DNA of 5,526 nucleotides from Clostridiales bacterium (GTDB lineage Bacteria; Bacillota; Clostridia; Saccharofermentanales; Saccharofermentanaceae), in the NCBI GenBank assembly GCA_017612755.1, contig JAGAFH010000085.1, positions 1-5,526 of the forward strand. The letters are read 5' to 3'. The notes under the pieces are model-generated. The model worked only from the letters and a program-made list of their open reading frames with translations, was not told the origin of the DNA and searched no databases. Below are positions 5,149 through 5,526 of the stretch, in pieces. Position numbers and translations under genes: made by a program. The first letter of the stretch is position 1. Each line of letters opens with the position of its first letter.

Positions 5149-5526
5149 TATCCTTACCGTTTACAGCCAGAGAGTTTATCTGTGATGCCACATAACCGGC
5201 TCCGTAACCGTTGTCGATATTAACTACCGAGATCCCGTTAGCACAGGAATTCATCATGGAAAGAAGGGCTGTCACTCCTTCAAAGGAAGCACCGTAACCC
5301 ACAGATGTGGGAACAGCGATAACGGGAACTTTTACAAGTCCTCCTATAACGCTGGGAAGGGCGCCCTCCATTCCCGCAACGGCAATGATAACATTAGCTT
5401 TCCTTATGTCATCGATAACTCCCATAAGCCTGTGGAGGCCGCTCACTCCTATATCATAGAACCTGGAGACGTTATTCCAGAAAAACTCAGCCGTATGGGC
5501 CGCCTCTTCGGCAACGGGAATATCAG
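5141..5526 (-). CDS. larB: Pyridinium-3,5-biscarboxylic acid mononucleotide synthase LarB, 3' part
   Basis: LarB carboxylates and hydrolyses nicotinic acid adenine dinucleotide to pyridinium-3,5-biscarboxylic acid mononucleotide, the first NPN step. The last ~128 codons are present, from [14 protein letters not shown] at the window edge, covering most of the PurE-like (AIR carboxylase) domain: [69 protein letters not shown] and a C-terminal [12 protein letters not shown]. The Cys in NSCANG matches the family's active-site cysteine (Cys221 in L. plantarum), which contacts the nicotinamide ring. The GTG at 5446 is internal, since family sequence continues upstream past the edge. It ends in TAA (5143-5141), 8 bp into larE. 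The operon promoter lies outside the window. Confidence 0.93.
   Translation of the reverse strand, partial: DIPVAEEAAHTAEFFWNNVSRFYDIGVSGLHRLMGVIDDIRKANVIIAVAGMEGALPSVIGGLVKVPVIAVPTSVGYGASFEGVTALLSMMNSCANGISVVNIDNGYGAGYVASQINSLAVNGKDNG

Noticed and set aside
5141..5446. A complete 101-residue gene starting at the GTG at 5446
   Set aside because: LarB family sequence continues in frame upstream to the window edge, so this GTG encodes an internal Val.

Overview
The window looks like a chromosomal segment from an anaerobic Clostridia-type Bacillota. The clues are moderate G+C with AT-rich intergenic regions, strong GGAGG ribosome binding sites, a SleB-type cell wall hydrolase, a clostridial-style D-Ala-D-Ala carboxypeptidase, and nickel-pincer nucleotide (NPN) cofactor genes. 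The genus cannot be named from sequence alone.

Layout, left to right. Positions 1-1119 (minus) hold most of glyA (serine hydroxymethyltransferase), cut by the left edge and carrying an in-frame TGA at codon 17. Positions 1120-1318 are intergenic: the glyA ribosome binding site, a -10 box and, upstream of it, two imperfect tandem copies of a ~55-bp repeat built from GTAGATACA/TGTATCTAC words. Positions 1319-2539 (minus) hold larC as one full-length ORF with a His-rich loop. Positions 2556-3203, probably extending to about 3230 (minus), encode a secreted SleB-type hydrolase lying 16 nt upstream of larC. Positions 3204-3326 are a divergent promoter region with nearly abutting -35 boxes. Positions 3327-4367 (plus) encode a membrane-anchored D,D-carboxypeptidase whose promoter predicts a leaderless mRNA. 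Positions 4354-5148 (minus) hold larE, overlapping the carboxypeptidase 3' end by 14 bp. Positions 5141-5526 (minus) hold the 3' part of larB, overlapping larE through ATGGATAA.

How the genes fit together. LarB, LarE and LarC carry out the three successive steps of NPN synthesis: carboxylation/hydrolysis of nicotinic acid adenine dinucleotide, sulfur insertion, and CTP-dependent nickel insertion. All three are present, but larC is separated from larB-larE by two cell-wall genes and sits in a different transcription unit. No larA-type enzyme is in the window. LarE has the three cysteines of the [4Fe-4S] class rather than only the single sacrificial cysteine.

Most worth a second look: the in-frame TGA in an otherwise intact glyA although other genes here end at TGA; the structured repeat array just upstream of the glyA promoter; the predicted leaderless carboxypeptidase mRNA; and the hydrolase, whose ribosome binding site and signal peptide point to a non-standard ATT start. 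I did not find a clearly new multi-gene system.
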